From Fundicoccus_A sp052115865 (GTDB lineage Bacteria > Bacillota > Bacilli > Lactobacillales > Aerococcaceae), in contig NZ_JBQKME010000003.1 in the NCBI RefSeq assembly GCF_052115865.1, positions 151,489 through 215,488 of the forward strand: DNA of 64,000 bases. The letters are read 5' to 3'. The first letter of the stretch is position 1. Each line of letters begins with the position of its first letter. Made by a program: the position numbers and the translations under genes. The notes under the pieces were generated by a model that worked only from the letters and a program-made list of their open reading frames with translations, ran no database searches and was not told the origin of the DNA. Below are positions 53,811 to 63,272 of this stretch, piece by piece.

Positions 53811-55724
53811 GTGGAGAAAATCAACATAAGTTTACTAAAAGAAAAAGGTTATGATGTTGACTTCATATTAGATACTCAGCCAGTAGGAAACATAAGATTT
53901 TTGGATAATATGACACAAACAGGTAATGCCTATATGGCTAGCCTGTATTTTTATCGCTATCCATCACAACCAGAAGGCTTATGGCAGGCATTGATACATA
54001 ATATAGAAAATAGTTTTGTGATTACAGATATTGCCAATCAAGAATCAGGAGAAGTATTACAAAAAGTTCAACGAGCGATAAGAGAACAATACAATCGAAT
54101 GATAGAAGAAAAAGAAGCATATGACGCTGAAATTGCACAAGAAGAATATGTGGATTTAAATTATCTCGGTAAAGCGTTAAGACGAACCGAAGAAGTAATG
54201 AAATATTTCACATTGAGACTCGTTTTATATGCAGATACCAAACAAGAATTAGAAAAGAGAGTTGTTGAAGTCAGAAAATATTTAGAGAAGAATCAATTCG
54301 GAGCAACTGTTTTAGTGATGGAACAAGAACATGAGTATCAAGCAATGTTTTTAGACCACTCTTCCCAATCCTATCTTCCAAATAAAAGAGTAGGTAGAGA
54401 TATTCCAAGTTCTCAAATTGCTTTAACCTTTCCTGCTAATCATGTTTATTTACATGACCGCAGAGGATTGCATTTAGGATATAGTTTAACAAATGGAAAT
54501 ATCTTCTTTGATTGTTTCGAACTCGATGGGGTTTATCGACAACATTATAATGTAATCATCTTAGGTCAAATGGGATCTGGCAAATCAACTTTGATGAAGA
54601 AACTATTAGTTAATATGGGGGCAAAAGGAACGCATTTAAGAGGATTTGACAAATCTGGTGAATTTACTAAAGTGATTGACTATCTAGATGGTAAGATCGT
54701 CGCTTTAGATGGTAGTAGCGGAACAATTAATATCTTTCAAGTTTTCCCAACGGTCTTAAATAATACAACCAATGAAATTGACGAAATCTCTAGTTTTACG
54801 CAACACAAAAGTAAAATAGCGACATGGTATGGAATTATTAAACCATCAGTAACTAACGAAGAATTAGCAATTTTTGAATTAGCTTTAAATAGGCTGTATC
54901 AAAACTATTGGAATGATCAAGATGAAGAAAAACCTAATTACACACAGAGACATAATTCAGACTATCCATTGTTAGAAGAGTTCCTTCAAACAGTAGAAAC
55001 GATGTTAAACGAGCCAAACAACACCGCTACAGTCCGCACTAACTTAGAGATGATACATTTGACGCTTGACAAGTTAGTAAGCGTATACGGTCAGTTATTT
55101 AATCAATATACATCATTAGGAGATGTCATTACCGAACAAATTTTATTCTTCAATATTGATAATTTAATGGCTATGGATAATAAAACTGTTATTGATGCTC
55201 AATTATTTAATGCCTTAAATTTATTTTGGGCTAGTTTAGTTAACCATGGCAAAGAACAAGTGAGACAATACAATAATCGAGAAGTGAGCTTTGACCAAAT
55301 AAAGCGGTCAATGCTAGTTATCGATGAATGTCATAATCTAATTAATCAAGACAACCCACGACTTACTAAATTCATCAATACTATGCAGCGTGAAGGGCGG
55401 AAACTGTTTATTGGTGTTATGTTAGCAACTCAATCATTATCTAGTTTAGCACCAGAAGTGATACGAAGTGAAGCTTCTGAAATGTTACGAGAAATCTATA
55501 CGTTTAGTCAATATAGATTTTACTTTCAAATTTCGACTGCAAATATAGAGCATTTGAAACGACTCTCAAATAATGAAGTTACAGCAGGACAAGTAGAACG
55601 TATAGCGCGCTATCCGCAAGGACGTTGCTTACTTAGTTTTTCAGGAACAAATATCGAATTTAATGTTGAAGCCAGCAATAGAGAATTAGAATTATTCGGC
55701 GGTGGTGGTAAAAGAGCTGATTAA
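53811..55724 (+). CDS. VirB4/TrsE-type conjugation ATPase
   Basis: About 637 residues. Walker A LGQMGSGKSTLMKK (about 248-260), Walker B MLVIDECHN (about 500), and the conserved EGRKLFIGVMLATQSLSSL. It powers assembly and transport at the mating channel. Start is uncertain: GTG 53811 is two bases after AAAAGG; in-frame ATA 53826 is nine bases after GGAG; an in-frame stop at 53802 bars a longer form. Confidence 0.92.
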   Translation: MEKINISLLKEKGYDVDFILDTQPVGNIRFLDNMTQTGNAYMASLYFYRYPSQPEGLWQALIHNIENSFVITDIANQESGEVLQKVQRAIREQYNRMIEEKEAYDAEIAQEEYVDLNYLGKALRRTEEVMKYFTLRLVLYADTKQELEKRVVEVRKYLEKNQFGATVLVMEQEHEYQAMFLDHSSQSYLPNKRVGRDIPSSQIALTFPANHVYLHDRRGLHLGYSLTNGNIFFDCFELDGVYRQHYNVIILGQMGSGKSTLMKKLLVNMGAKGTHLRGFDKSGEFTKVIDYLDGKIVALDGSSGTINIFQVFPTVLNNTTNEIDEISSFTQHKSKIATWYGIIKPSVTNEELAIFELALNRLYQNYWNDQDEEKPNYTQRHNSDYPLLEEFLQTVETMLNEPNNTATVRTNLEMIHLTLDKLVSVYGQLFNQYTSLGDVITEQILFFNIDNLMAMDNKTVIDAQLFNALNLFWASLVNHGKEQVRQYNNREVSFDQIKRSMLVIDECHNLINQDNPRLTKFINTMQREGRKLFIGVMLATQSLSSLAPEVIRSEASEMLREIYTFSQYRFYFQISTANIEHLKRLSNNEVTAGQVERIARYPQGRCLLSFSGTNIEFNVEASNRELELFGGGGKRAD

Positions 55725-55792
55725 TAAAACATTAAGAAAATCTTATCAAACATTGATGGTGTATTTTTTCTATAAAAATATGAGGTGAAAAT

Positions 55793-55939
55793 ATGCTAGT
55801 AGAAGTAGATAAAAAAGAATTAGAAAAGTTTTTAAACTTTTTGCAAGATAAAGTAGAGGAAATATACAAAGAAGAGACTGAAAATGCTATTAGGTCATTT
55901 TTAAGTAATAAGGAGCATAGGAATGCAAGGAAAATTTAA
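55793..55939 (+). CDS. 48-residue helical protein
   Basis: ATG 55793 with TGAGGTG upstream. Charged, single long helix (KKELEKFLNFLQDKVEEIYKE). Overlaps the VirB8-like gene by 17 bases. Unknown; may be a small partner. Confidence 0.5.
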   Translation: MLVEVDKKELEKFLNFLQDKVEEIYKEETENAIRSFLSNKEHRNARKI

Positions 55940-56501
55940 GTACGGAATGTTTATCGCCATTGTATTAGTAGTTGTAATTTCAGCCATTTTTGTTTTTTTC
56001 GATAGACAAACAATCGATACGACGATAATAGAACAAATCGTTTTAGAGTCTGAAATTGACGATATGTCTTCCGGATTAGAACTATCAGAGGAAGCCTCTG
56101 AAACCGACTCAATTCCACCAGAAGAATTTTACAATGAAATTGATATAACTTATGCATTCGAAGAACAAATAATGTTAGGACAAGATTTAATAACACTTTT
56201 CTTTAATCTTGATAAGGATTTAATTGTAGATCCCGCAGACTATGAATTATATACAACACCAGAAGTTGCTGAAGCTTTAGCACAAGCTAAAAGGATCGAA
56301 CAACAAAATAATAGAGAAACCACAAAAGAAGTAGAAAATATTTCATTTGAAATTAACGTCGTATCACCACTATCTATCACATATACAGTAAATGGAATTA
56401 TTACAGAAAATGACAAAGTTATTAATGTAACACATATTTATATAATTAAGTTTGACGAAAATAACAGTAAAATAACGACTTTAGAACAATTAAATAGGTA
56501 A
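55923..56501 (+). CDS. VirB8/TcpC-like membrane protein
   Basis: 192 residues. Short cytoplasmic start, one helix (about 7-27), acidic linker, then an extracellular domain (about 75-190) with alpha/beta content ending SITYTVNGII...VTHIYIIKFDEN, compatible with an NTF2-like VirB8 fold. Precedes the cell-wall hydrolase. Assignment from layout and order. Confidence 0.6.
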   Translation: MQGKFKYGMFIAIVLVVVISAIFVFFDRQTIDTTIIEQIVLESEIDDMSSGLELSEEASETDSIPPEEFYNEIDITYAFEEQIMLGQDLITLFFNLDKDLIVDPADYELYTTPEVAEALAQAKRIEQQNNRETTKEVENISFEINVVSPLSITYTVNGIITENDKVINVTHIYIIKFDENNSKITTLEQLNR

Positions 56502-56512
56502 GAGGGTTAGCT

Positions 56513-58420
56513 ATGAATATTAAAGCTAAAACAGTCTTTAAATGGTTATTTATAAGTGGTGGACTGGCTAGTATATTTATTGTCCTATTCTTGGTTGTTG
56601 TTATTGGAATTGGTATATTTACAAGTGAAGATTCTGGGGGCGGGAACTATGGAAATACTTCTCAACCTACCGCAAGTCTCTATGACACTAGCAAGGAAGA
56701 AAAGGCAGGTCCAATTGTAACGACAGTTTGGAATGAATCTTGGGTCGATAACTTTTATATTAATTCAGCAGACCCACCTTATGTTACAGGAGAATACATA
56801 GATACATTTTTAAGTACATATTATCCTCAATCCAAATTAATTGGATATGGAAATGAAATTAAACGTTATGCTGATTATTACGGTGTAGCTACTGGAGCAT
56901 TTTTAGGTCAAATAGCTTTAGAGACTACATTTGGTATTTCAAGTTGTGGAGGGGAATTCAACTTTGGTTGTATCCGATGGTACGAAGGAGCAAATTATCC
57001 AGGTGTTGATACGAAATATGGAGCATTTCAAGACTACCCTACTGTAGAAACAGGCATTGAATCATATTTTCATTTAGCAAGAACCAATTATATTGATACA
57101 GGTCAAGTTCGCTATAAAGATTATCTAGATAAATATTCACCACAAAATGATCCATACGGTTATAACAATCATGACGACTTCAAAAGTTTATTTTGGGGTA
57201 CCTTGAAAGCATTTGGATATGATATCTCTGATAATGTCCGCAAAAAGAATCACGCTTTACCCACAGAAATAGTTGACGGAAGAATTGAAGGAACGGTGTC
57301 TTCAACCTCAATGTCTTCAAATAATACTTCGGTTGGTTCAATTGATTTAAGTAATACACGACTAACACTTCTTGTTTTAAGTTGGCAATCTGCCATTGAA
57401 AGTGAAATGCAAAAACAAGGAGTACCTACTGAATATCTTCCAATTCTTTTAGGTATTCTAGCAAATGAATCAGGTGGTGGTGGCGTAAAAGATATTTTCC
57501 AATCTTCGGAGTCGAGAGGGTGGGCAATGAATACGATACAAGATGAATACCAATCTATCGAAATTGGAGTAGAACATTTTAAAAATACATTAAATAAAAC
57601 AAATCAGTATGGCAAAAGTATTTGGGCAGCAGTAGCTGGCTATAACTTCGGTCATGCTTTTTTAGATTATTTAAATCGGACGGATCAAGATTGGTCGATT
57701 GAAGTTGCAAAAGAATATTCAGCGACAGTTGTTGCGCCAAGTTTAGGAAATACAACGAGGGAACAAGCTCCCTATGTTAATGATGTTTCTATGAGTTATA
57801 ACATTCCATACTATTATTGGAATGGTGGGAACTTTCATTACGTCCCGATGCTGATGTGGAATTTAGGATATAGTTTAGATGAAATAAGGGAGATGGCTTT
57901 AAGTGGTGCTAGCGGATCAATGACAGCAACCACAACAAACTATCGCATTTTATTTGGAAAATTTAAAAATGGTACTCAATCAAATTTAGCGGGTGGAGAT
58001 TTAGTTGAAATTGCTAAGACTCAAATAGGACTTCCTTATTCATGGGGTGGCGGTGGAAAAGAAGGACCTACCGTTGGAATTTATGACCCAGCTGTACAAG
58101 ACGCAACAAATATTGTTGGCTTTGACTGCTCTGGTTTTATGCAATGGATTTATTACACCGCCTACGGAGTAGATATTGGAGATTGGACTGAACCTCAAAA
58201 AACATCAGGACAACGAATTTCTTCATCTGATTTACAAGTTGGAGATTTATTATTTTGGGGAGAACCTACGACGTATCATGTCGCAATGTATATTGGTGAT
58301 AATCAATTAATAGAATCAAGTACACCGGGAAATCCTATCGGTATTCACCCTATGCGTGGTTATGATTTTATCGTTCGTCCCGATATAGAAAAGTTAAAAA
58401 CGCAACAAGGAGTTGAATAA
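56513..58420 (+). CDS. Three-domain peptidoglycan hydrolase of the transfer system
   Basis: 635 residues with AAGAGGG upstream. N-terminal membrane helix (about 12-34). Domain 1 (about 95-240): glucosaminidase-like, with GQIALETTFGIS carrying the catalytic Glu. Domain 2 (about 285-400): lysozyme/transglycosylase-like, ILANESGGG. Domain 3 (about 497-630): NlpC/P60 with Cys in GFDCSGF (about 538) and His in TYHVAMY (about 588). TrsG/TraG-type enzymes open the wall for the mating channel; two glycan cutters plus an endopeptidase is richer than the usual pair. Confidence 0.88.
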   Translation: MNIKAKTVFKWLFISGGLASIFIVLFLVVVIGIGIFTSEDSGGGNYGNTSQPTASLYDTSKEEKAGPIVTTVWNESWVDNFYINSADPPYVTGEYIDTFLSTYYPQSKLIGYGNEIKRYADYYGVATGAFLGQIALETTFGISSCGGEFNFGCIRWYEGANYPGVDTKYGAFQDYPTVETGIESYFHLARTNYIDTGQVRYKDYLDKYSPQNDPYGYNNHDDFKSLFWGTLKAFGYDISDNVRKKNHALPTEIVDGRIEGTVSSTSMSSNNTSVGSIDLSNTRLTLLVLSWQSAIESEMQKQGVPTEYLPILLGILANESGGGGVKDIFQSSESRGWAMNTIQDEYQSIEIGVEHFKNTLNKTNQYGKSIWAAVAGYNFGHAFLDYLNRTDQDWSIEVAKEYSATVVAPSLGNTTREQAPYVNDVSMSYNIPYYYWNGGNFHYVPMLMWNLGYSLDEIREMALSGASGSMTATTTNYRILFGKFKNGTQSNLAGGDLVEIAKTQIGLPYSWGGGGKEGPTVGIYDPAVQDATNIVGFDCSGFMQWIYYTAYGVDIGDWTEPQKTSGQRISSSDLQVGDLLFWGEPTTYHVAMYIGDNQLIESSTPGNPIGIHPMRGYDFIVRPDIEKLKTQQGVE

Positions 58421-58422
58421 TT

Positions 58423-59298
58423 GTGACTCAAAATAAACATTCAAAAGTAAGTAAATTAGAATTAATGAGAGAGTCATTGAATCAAAATGTCTCAAGTATG
58501 TACAAAGGTTTTGTCATTTCTATATCTGTTATATTTTTACTTTTAATTGGTTTTGGAATTATTTTTAAACCAGTTCAAGTCGTTTCAGAATCAAGATTAA
58601 ATGAACTCTATGCGACTGGTAACTTAAAGTTTTCGATAATGGATAAGAAATTGAACGAAGAAGAAAACCAGTTAGTCTTAATTTTGAACACTGACTCTAA
58701 CCAATTTAGCGTTACAGATACTCTTAATATTGAAGTGAGTTCACAGCTAAGAGGAGCTTCATCAAAGGATATGAAGATGAATATTTATAAAGGAAGTGCA
58801 GAGTATTTAGAGATTGTTTATCATAATATACCAGAAGAATGGACCGCACTACGTTTATCCATTTCGGAATCCGGTAATGAACCAGTAGTGTTAATGTTTA
58901 ATCGATTAGCAGTGACTGATAAATATAGTTTGTTAACTGATGATATGGTCTTTAATAATAATCAAGTTGAACTAAGGTCAATACTTTATGAAATCGAAAC
59001 TCTGCGGAGACAAAGATTAGATGAAAAGGAAATAGAAGCGGAAACCATTTTGATTGAAATTGAAGATTTGAAAACAAATATTCCTGATCTCGAAGTGGAA
59101 AAAGAGTATCAAACGGAACAACAAATTAATGAAACCAATCAAAAGATTAGATCGATTGAACAACAAATTATTATGTTGGAAAGCTCGTACACACAAAATA
59201 AATTTGAACAAAACGAGTTACTCGCAAGAGAAGAATTATTAAATAAAAAATATGAAGAACTCAAAATTCAATATGAAAATTCAAGAAATGAGAGTTAG
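58423..59298 (+). CDS. Membrane-anchored protein with long C-terminal coiled coil
   Basis: 291 residues, GTG start with AAGGAG upstream. One helix (about 28-47), beta-rich extracellular region (about 60-170), then a Glu/Gln/Leu coiled coil (about 190-290). Follows the wall hydrolase by 2 bases. Probably a structural transfer component; no family recognised. Confidence 0.6.
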   Translation: MTQNKHSKVSKLELMRESLNQNVSSMYKGFVISISVIFLLLIGFGIIFKPVQVVSESRLNELYATGNLKFSIMDKKLNEEENQLVLILNTDSNQFSVTDTLNIEVSSQLRGASSKDMKMNIYKGSAEYLEIVYHNIPEEWTALRLSISESGNEPVVLMFNRLAVTDKYSLLTDDMVFNNNQVELRSILYEIETLRRQRLDEKEIEAETILIEIEDLKTNIPDLEVEKEYQTEQQINETNQKIRSIEQQIIMLESSYTQNKFEQNELLAREELLNKKYEELKIQYENSRNES

Positions 59299-59344
59299 AA
59301 AAGGTAAATATAGGAATTAATATTAAATTTCGAGGCAGTGTTAT

Positions 59345-59580
59345 TAGTGGTGTAAGGCGGTGTAACAGGCAGCGTAATACACCTAATACGTGATGAATGC
59401 AAAAGAATTTAAGATTAAGAAGGCGGTCTATTCAGACTGCTTCACAAACTTTCTGTCCCCATTAGGAAACCTTGCTCTGCAAGGTATATCACTTCAAGTG
59501 ATATCATTCCCCCTTATGCTCTAACCACAATCTCCCTAAAATACAGGGGGATTGTGAGAATTCGCTGTCGCGAATTATTT
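59345..59580. other. Hairpin-rich non-coding region, candidate oriT
   Basis: About 300 bases without genes between the transfer and mobilisation blocks. GGTGTA at 59349 and 59359 with TACACC at 59378; ACCTTGC/GCAAGGT (59469-59485, 3-base loop); ATATCACTT/AAGTGATAT (59486-59504, 1-base loop); CACAATCTCCCT/AGGGGGATTGTG (59526-59556); AATTCGC/GCGAATT (59559-59576). Such clustered dyads next to a relaxase gene are what oriT regions show; the nick site cannot be placed. Confidence 0.6.
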
Positions 59581-59601
59581 TAAAGAAAAAGCAAAAAGGA
59601 G

Positions 59602-59856
59602 TTGAGTCAAATAGGAAATATTTTAGTAAGAAATATAAGTGAGATTAACAAAAGTATGTTAATAGAATTTCAGAAAGAAAGTGAATTTCCCTCTCTTAAT
59701 TCATACTTACTACATGTCATTGATAGTCATATTGAAAATAAACTAACTGGAAATTTAAAATTAGGAATGATTAAACATGAAAAAAAATTAATAAATGCTG
59801 TAAAAGAAAATACTGAAGCAATAACCAAACTATTAAAGCAGCTATATGAAGATTAA
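59602..59856 (+). CDS. Small possible ribbon-helix-helix protein 1
   Basis: About 84 residues. MGNILVRNISEINKSMLIEF-like start aligns with the next protein (KEIKIRNVPDFVFIKL), suggesting one duplicated RHH-type DNA-binding family that assists the relaxase. The TTG at 59602 abuts GGAG; an in-frame ATA at 59611 is at the ideal 9-base distance. Confidence 0.6.
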   Translation: MSQIGNILVRNISEINKSMLIEFQKESEFPSLNSYLLHVIDSHIENKLTGNLKLGMIKHEKKLINAVKENTEAITKLLKQLYED

Positions 59857-59876
59857 AATAATCAAGGTGTGATTGT

Positions 59877-60179
59877 GTGACTAAAGAAATTAAAATAAGA
59901 AATGTTCCTGATTTTGTTTTCATTAAATTAAATGAAATGTATCATAGTTCAACCGAAACTTCATTTAATAAATTTATGGTAGCAGCATTAGAAAATTACG
60001 CTTCCCAAAATGAATTTCAAAGTACAATTAAAGAATATACTGACCGACAAAATACATTGATTGAAATAGTTAATAGAAACACACAAGTAATAAATTTGAT
60101 ATTAAGTCATGTTGATGTTGAGAGGGGAATATCGAATGAAAAAAAAGACAATTCCGATGAAACTGGAGACTTGGAATGA
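59877..60179 (+). CDS. Small possible ribbon-helix-helix protein 2
   Basis: 100 residues, GTG start with AAGGTG upstream. N-terminal strand (EIKIRNVPD) and two helices as in RHH proteins, then an acidic helical tail. Overlaps the next gene by 44 bases. Likely relaxosome accessory. Confidence 0.62.
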   Translation: MTKEIKIRNVPDFVFIKLNEMYHSSTETSFNKFMVAALENYASQNEFQSTIKEYTDRQNTLIEIVNRNTQVINLILSHVDVERGISNEKKDNSDETGDLE

Positions 60180-60603
60180 ATTAGATCAAATCAGATTGGA
60201 AAGAGGGTATAACTCATATCGAGAAGCAATAGAGTATCTGGTTGAAAATTTTAAAGAAGTATCAACCGCAAATAATATTTCAAACGTTGTAGGAAATTAT
60301 GTTGCAAATCAAGTGAAGCAACAATTTGAGGAATACGAAACGGTTATGAATGAGCGTTTCAACATTTTAAGATTAAGAACTGGCTACACAAGTAAGCATA
60401 CGCAATTAATCTTAGACATGATAAATAATCATATCTTAAAGCATGATTTAGATAATAGTAGTGCTGATGTTCCAGCACTTATTTCAAATGCTCCAACACT
60501 TATCTATACACAAGCCTTAGAAAAATATGACGAGCAAATGAAGCACTATCAGATGAACGCCTATAATAAAAAACAAAAGGAGAAAGAAAATTTAGATGAG
60601 TAG
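60136..60603 (+). CDS. Relaxosome accessory-type protein (possible RHH)
   Basis: 155 residues from ATG 60136 (GAGGGGAA upstream). TIPMKLETWNELDQIRLERGYNSYREAIEYLVENF looks like an RHH DNA-binding unit, with a long helical C-terminus. Overlaps the relaxase gene by 8 bases, the usual place for a MobC-like partner. Confidence 0.65.
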   Translation: MKKKTIPMKLETWNELDQIRLERGYNSYREAIEYLVENFKEVSTANNISNVVGNYVANQVKQQFEEYETVMNERFNILRLRTGYTSKHTQLILDMINNHILKHDLDNSSADVPALISNAPTLIYTQALEKYDEQMKHYQMNAYNKKQKEKENLDE

Positions 60604-61831
60604 TCCTGCCATTGTTTTTAAAAATAAATTTTCTCTTCATAATAATGTCATTTTAAATTCAACTGGTGGTACAAATAATTATGGATTTTATGTTGACTAC
60701 ATGGATCGCGAAGATACAAAAATGGAAGAGAAGATAGAGGAATTAAATAAAGTATCGGACTCTATTAAAAATGATACTTACATTCAGTATATGGAGAATC
60801 CATTAAAAACAAACAATGTTTTTAATGAAGGAAGTCAGAGTTTATCGAAAGATGAAATTAAAAAAATAAAAGAAAGTTTTGTTGAGTCACAAAAAAACGA
60901 ATCACCTATGTGGCAACAAGTATTTAGTTTCGATAATAATTTTTTAAAAGAAAATGGTTTGCTTGCTTATGACGGAAAATTATATGAAGAACCTTTAAAA
61001 AATGCGACAAAATTATCAATGAAAGAATTCAAGGATCAAATGAATTTTAACGACACGATGGAATGGGTTGGTGCTATTCATTACAACACAGACAATATTC
61101 ATATACATATTGCAGTGGTGGAGCAAGAATCGAGTAGACCTATTATTGAATCAGGTAAATATGCTGGTCAACGAAAAGCAAAAGTTCCTCAACGAATCAT
61201 GAAGCAAGTCAAAAGCAAATTTATTAATTCAATGATCGATCGAAACTATGAACTAAATCGTATCAATGATTTAATGAGACTAGAATTAAATCAGCAAATT
61301 AAAGAATTAAATTTAGGAAAAGATATTTTAACAATCAAAAAAATAAATACATTAATGAATGAACTTCCTGCAGATCGTCGACTTTGGAAATACAACAATA
61401 ACGTATTGAAAAAGCAACGACCATGTGTTGACGATATTACAAAAGAAATTATTAATCGGAATGACCCTAACAGTTTTAAAGAATTGGAAATAAGATTAGA
61501 TGATGAAGAAAGGTTTAGGAAACAAATATATGGAGAAAGCAAAGAAAGTTATAAAGAAAATAAATTATTAGAATTAAATGCCATGATGGGAAATGCGTTA
61601 TTACGAAATATGAATTCTGCATTCCCTAAAGAGTCTTATAAAAAATCAAATACTTTGCATTATGAATTGAAAGTATTAGGATATCAAAACAAAAATTTAC
61701 TTTACAATCTTTCTCAATTATTTAACAAAAATAAGCAAGATTATTTAAATGAGATAAACTATAACAGAAACCAAATTGAAAAAGAAAATGAAGATCGCTT
61801 CTTACAAAATGACTACGATTATAGAAGATAA
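60596..61831 (+). CDS. MobP-type relaxase
   Basis: 411 residues. SSPAIVFKNKF start and histidine motif HYNTDNIHIHIAVVE (about 162-176) match MobP2-class relaxases of Gram-positive elements; the helical C-terminus (to 411) probably contacts the coupling protein. It nicks oriT and leads the strand out. No other catalytic domain present. Confidence 0.82.
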   Translation: MSSPAIVFKNKFSLHNNVILNSTGGTNNYGFYVDYMDREDTKMEEKIEELNKVSDSIKNDTYIQYMENPLKTNNVFNEGSQSLSKDEIKKIKESFVESQKNESPMWQQVFSFDNNFLKENGLLAYDGKLYEEPLKNATKLSMKEFKDQMNFNDTMEWVGAIHYNTDNIHIHIAVVEQESSRPIIESGKYAGQRKAKVPQRIMKQVKSKFINSMIDRNYELNRINDLMRLELNQQIKELNLGKDILTIKKINTLMNELPADRRLWKYNNNVLKKQRPCVDDITKEIINRNDPNSFKELEIRLDDEERFRKQIYGESKESYKENKLLELNAMMGNALLRNMNSAFPKESYKKSNTLHYELKVLGYQNKNLLYNLSQLFNKNKQDYLNEINYNRNQIEKENEDRFLQNDYDYRR

Positions 61832-61991
61832 ATATTTTCATTACGTGCAAAGTAAAAAAATAAATATAGAAGCAATGTTGGTTATCTCGAGGAAAATTCA
61901 CGTTTTTTGAGGCATTTGATTGAAATAGCAGTTAAAAAATGTTAATCTTGAGGTGCAATCGAGAATAAACCTCGAGAAAGGATGGTTGTGA

Positions 61992-63272
61992 ATGTTAATA
62001 GAATTTAAAGTAAGTAACTTCTTATCATTTAGAGATGAGCAAACATTTAGTATGGTAGCTTTACAAAAATATTCAGAGTTAAAAGAAAATATGTTTAAAG
62101 TTGACAATGATTTCTCTGTATTAAAAACGGCTAGCCTTTTTGGTGCGAACGGTAGTGGGAAGTCTAATCTTTTTGAAGCAATTCGGTTTATGCGAAGAGC
62201 AGTTTTGAGATCTTTTAATGATTCAGACAATAAATTTTCGGACAATTATTTTAAATTAAATCCCAAATACAAAGAAATTGATTCTTCATTTGAGATTTTA
62301 TTTTTATCAAACGATAAATTAGTAAGATACTCATTTGGAGTAGGAAGAGAAAAATTTAATTCTGAACAATTGTTTATAGACAATGAGTTGATTTTTACTA
62401 TATTAAAAGGAGAATTGATTTATACAAATGAAACTTATTTTGATGCTGAAGAAACAAAAATAAAATGGAAAATTAAGAATGAAAAAACCTTATTCATAAC
62501 AATTTTGGCTAAAACAAATACAGAATTTATAGATTTTATTCTGGAATATTTTAGAAAACAATTAAATGTTCTTCAATGCTTAGGTTCTAGATCTGCTAAC
62601 TACACTAAGCAATTAGTCAACAGTAACAGCCCGCTAATTCCTTTAGTATTAAGAATACTAAAAGAAGCTGATATAAATATTATAGATTTGGACACAAAAG
62701 AAAATGAAAAGGAATTTGAAATTAAAAGTCTCAGTGAACAGGATATTCCAGAGGAAATCATCGAACAAATTAAGTTACACGATATGCAGTTACTTACAAA
62801 ACATAATATTTATGATGATCATGGAAAGGTAGTAGATAGTATTATGTTTGATTCAGATTTAAATGAATCAAGTGGTACGAATGAAATTTTACGTATTGCT
62901 GGTCCAATAGCAGATACTTTGGAAAATGGAAGGGTTTTGATTCTTGATGAGATGGATGCTCAATTACATCCATTAATGACTAACTACATAATTGCTTTAT
63001 TTCACTCTAATATAAATAAAAAAAATGCACAATTAATCATCAGTAGTCATAATCCTGAAATTTTAGACAATGAAATCTTAAGAAGAGATCAAATCTGGTT
63101 TGTCGAAAAGGATATTAAAGAGGCTAGTCATCTAACTTCATTAATTAATTATAGAAAAAATGGTGAGATAATTAGGAAAGATGTCAATTTTAAAAAAAAT
63201 TATTTACAAGGAAAATTTGGCGCAATTCCATTGCTAAAAATTTCAAATAAAATGTATTTAGGTGATGACTAA
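61992..63272 (+). CDS. RloA/AbiLi-like AAA ATPase (defence)
   Basis: 426 residues. SMC-like ATPase split by a helical insert: Walker A FGANGSGKSNLFEAI (about 49-60), signature-like NESSGTNE (about 290), Walker B RVLILDEMDAQLHP (about 314) and switch IISSHNPEIL. With RloB next (1-base overlap) this is the AbiL (AbiLi/AbiLii) arrangement known to give phage resistance in Lactococcus. The 160 bases upstream hold an 8-bp dyad TCTCGAGG/CCTCGAGA (61885, 61970) that may be regulatory. Confidence 0.82.
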   Translation: MLIEFKVSNFLSFRDEQTFSMVALQKYSELKENMFKVDNDFSVLKTASLFGANGSGKSNLFEAIRFMRRAVLRSFNDSDNKFSDNYFKLNPKYKEIDSSFEILFLSNDKLVRYSFGVGREKFNSEQLFIDNELIFTILKGELIYTNETYFDAEETKIKWKIKNEKTLFITILAKTNTEFIDFILEYFRKQLNVLQCLGSRSANYTKQLVNSNSPLIPLVLRILKEADINIIDLDTKENEKEFEIKSLSEQDIPEEIIEQIKLHDMQLLTKHNIYDDHGKVVDSIMFDSDLNESSGTNEILRIAGPIADTLENGRVLILDEMDAQLHPLMTNYIIALFHSNINKKNAQLIISSHNPEILDNEILRRDQIWFVEKDIKEASHLTSLINYRKNGEIIRKDVNFKKNYLQGKFGAIPLLKISNKMYLGDD

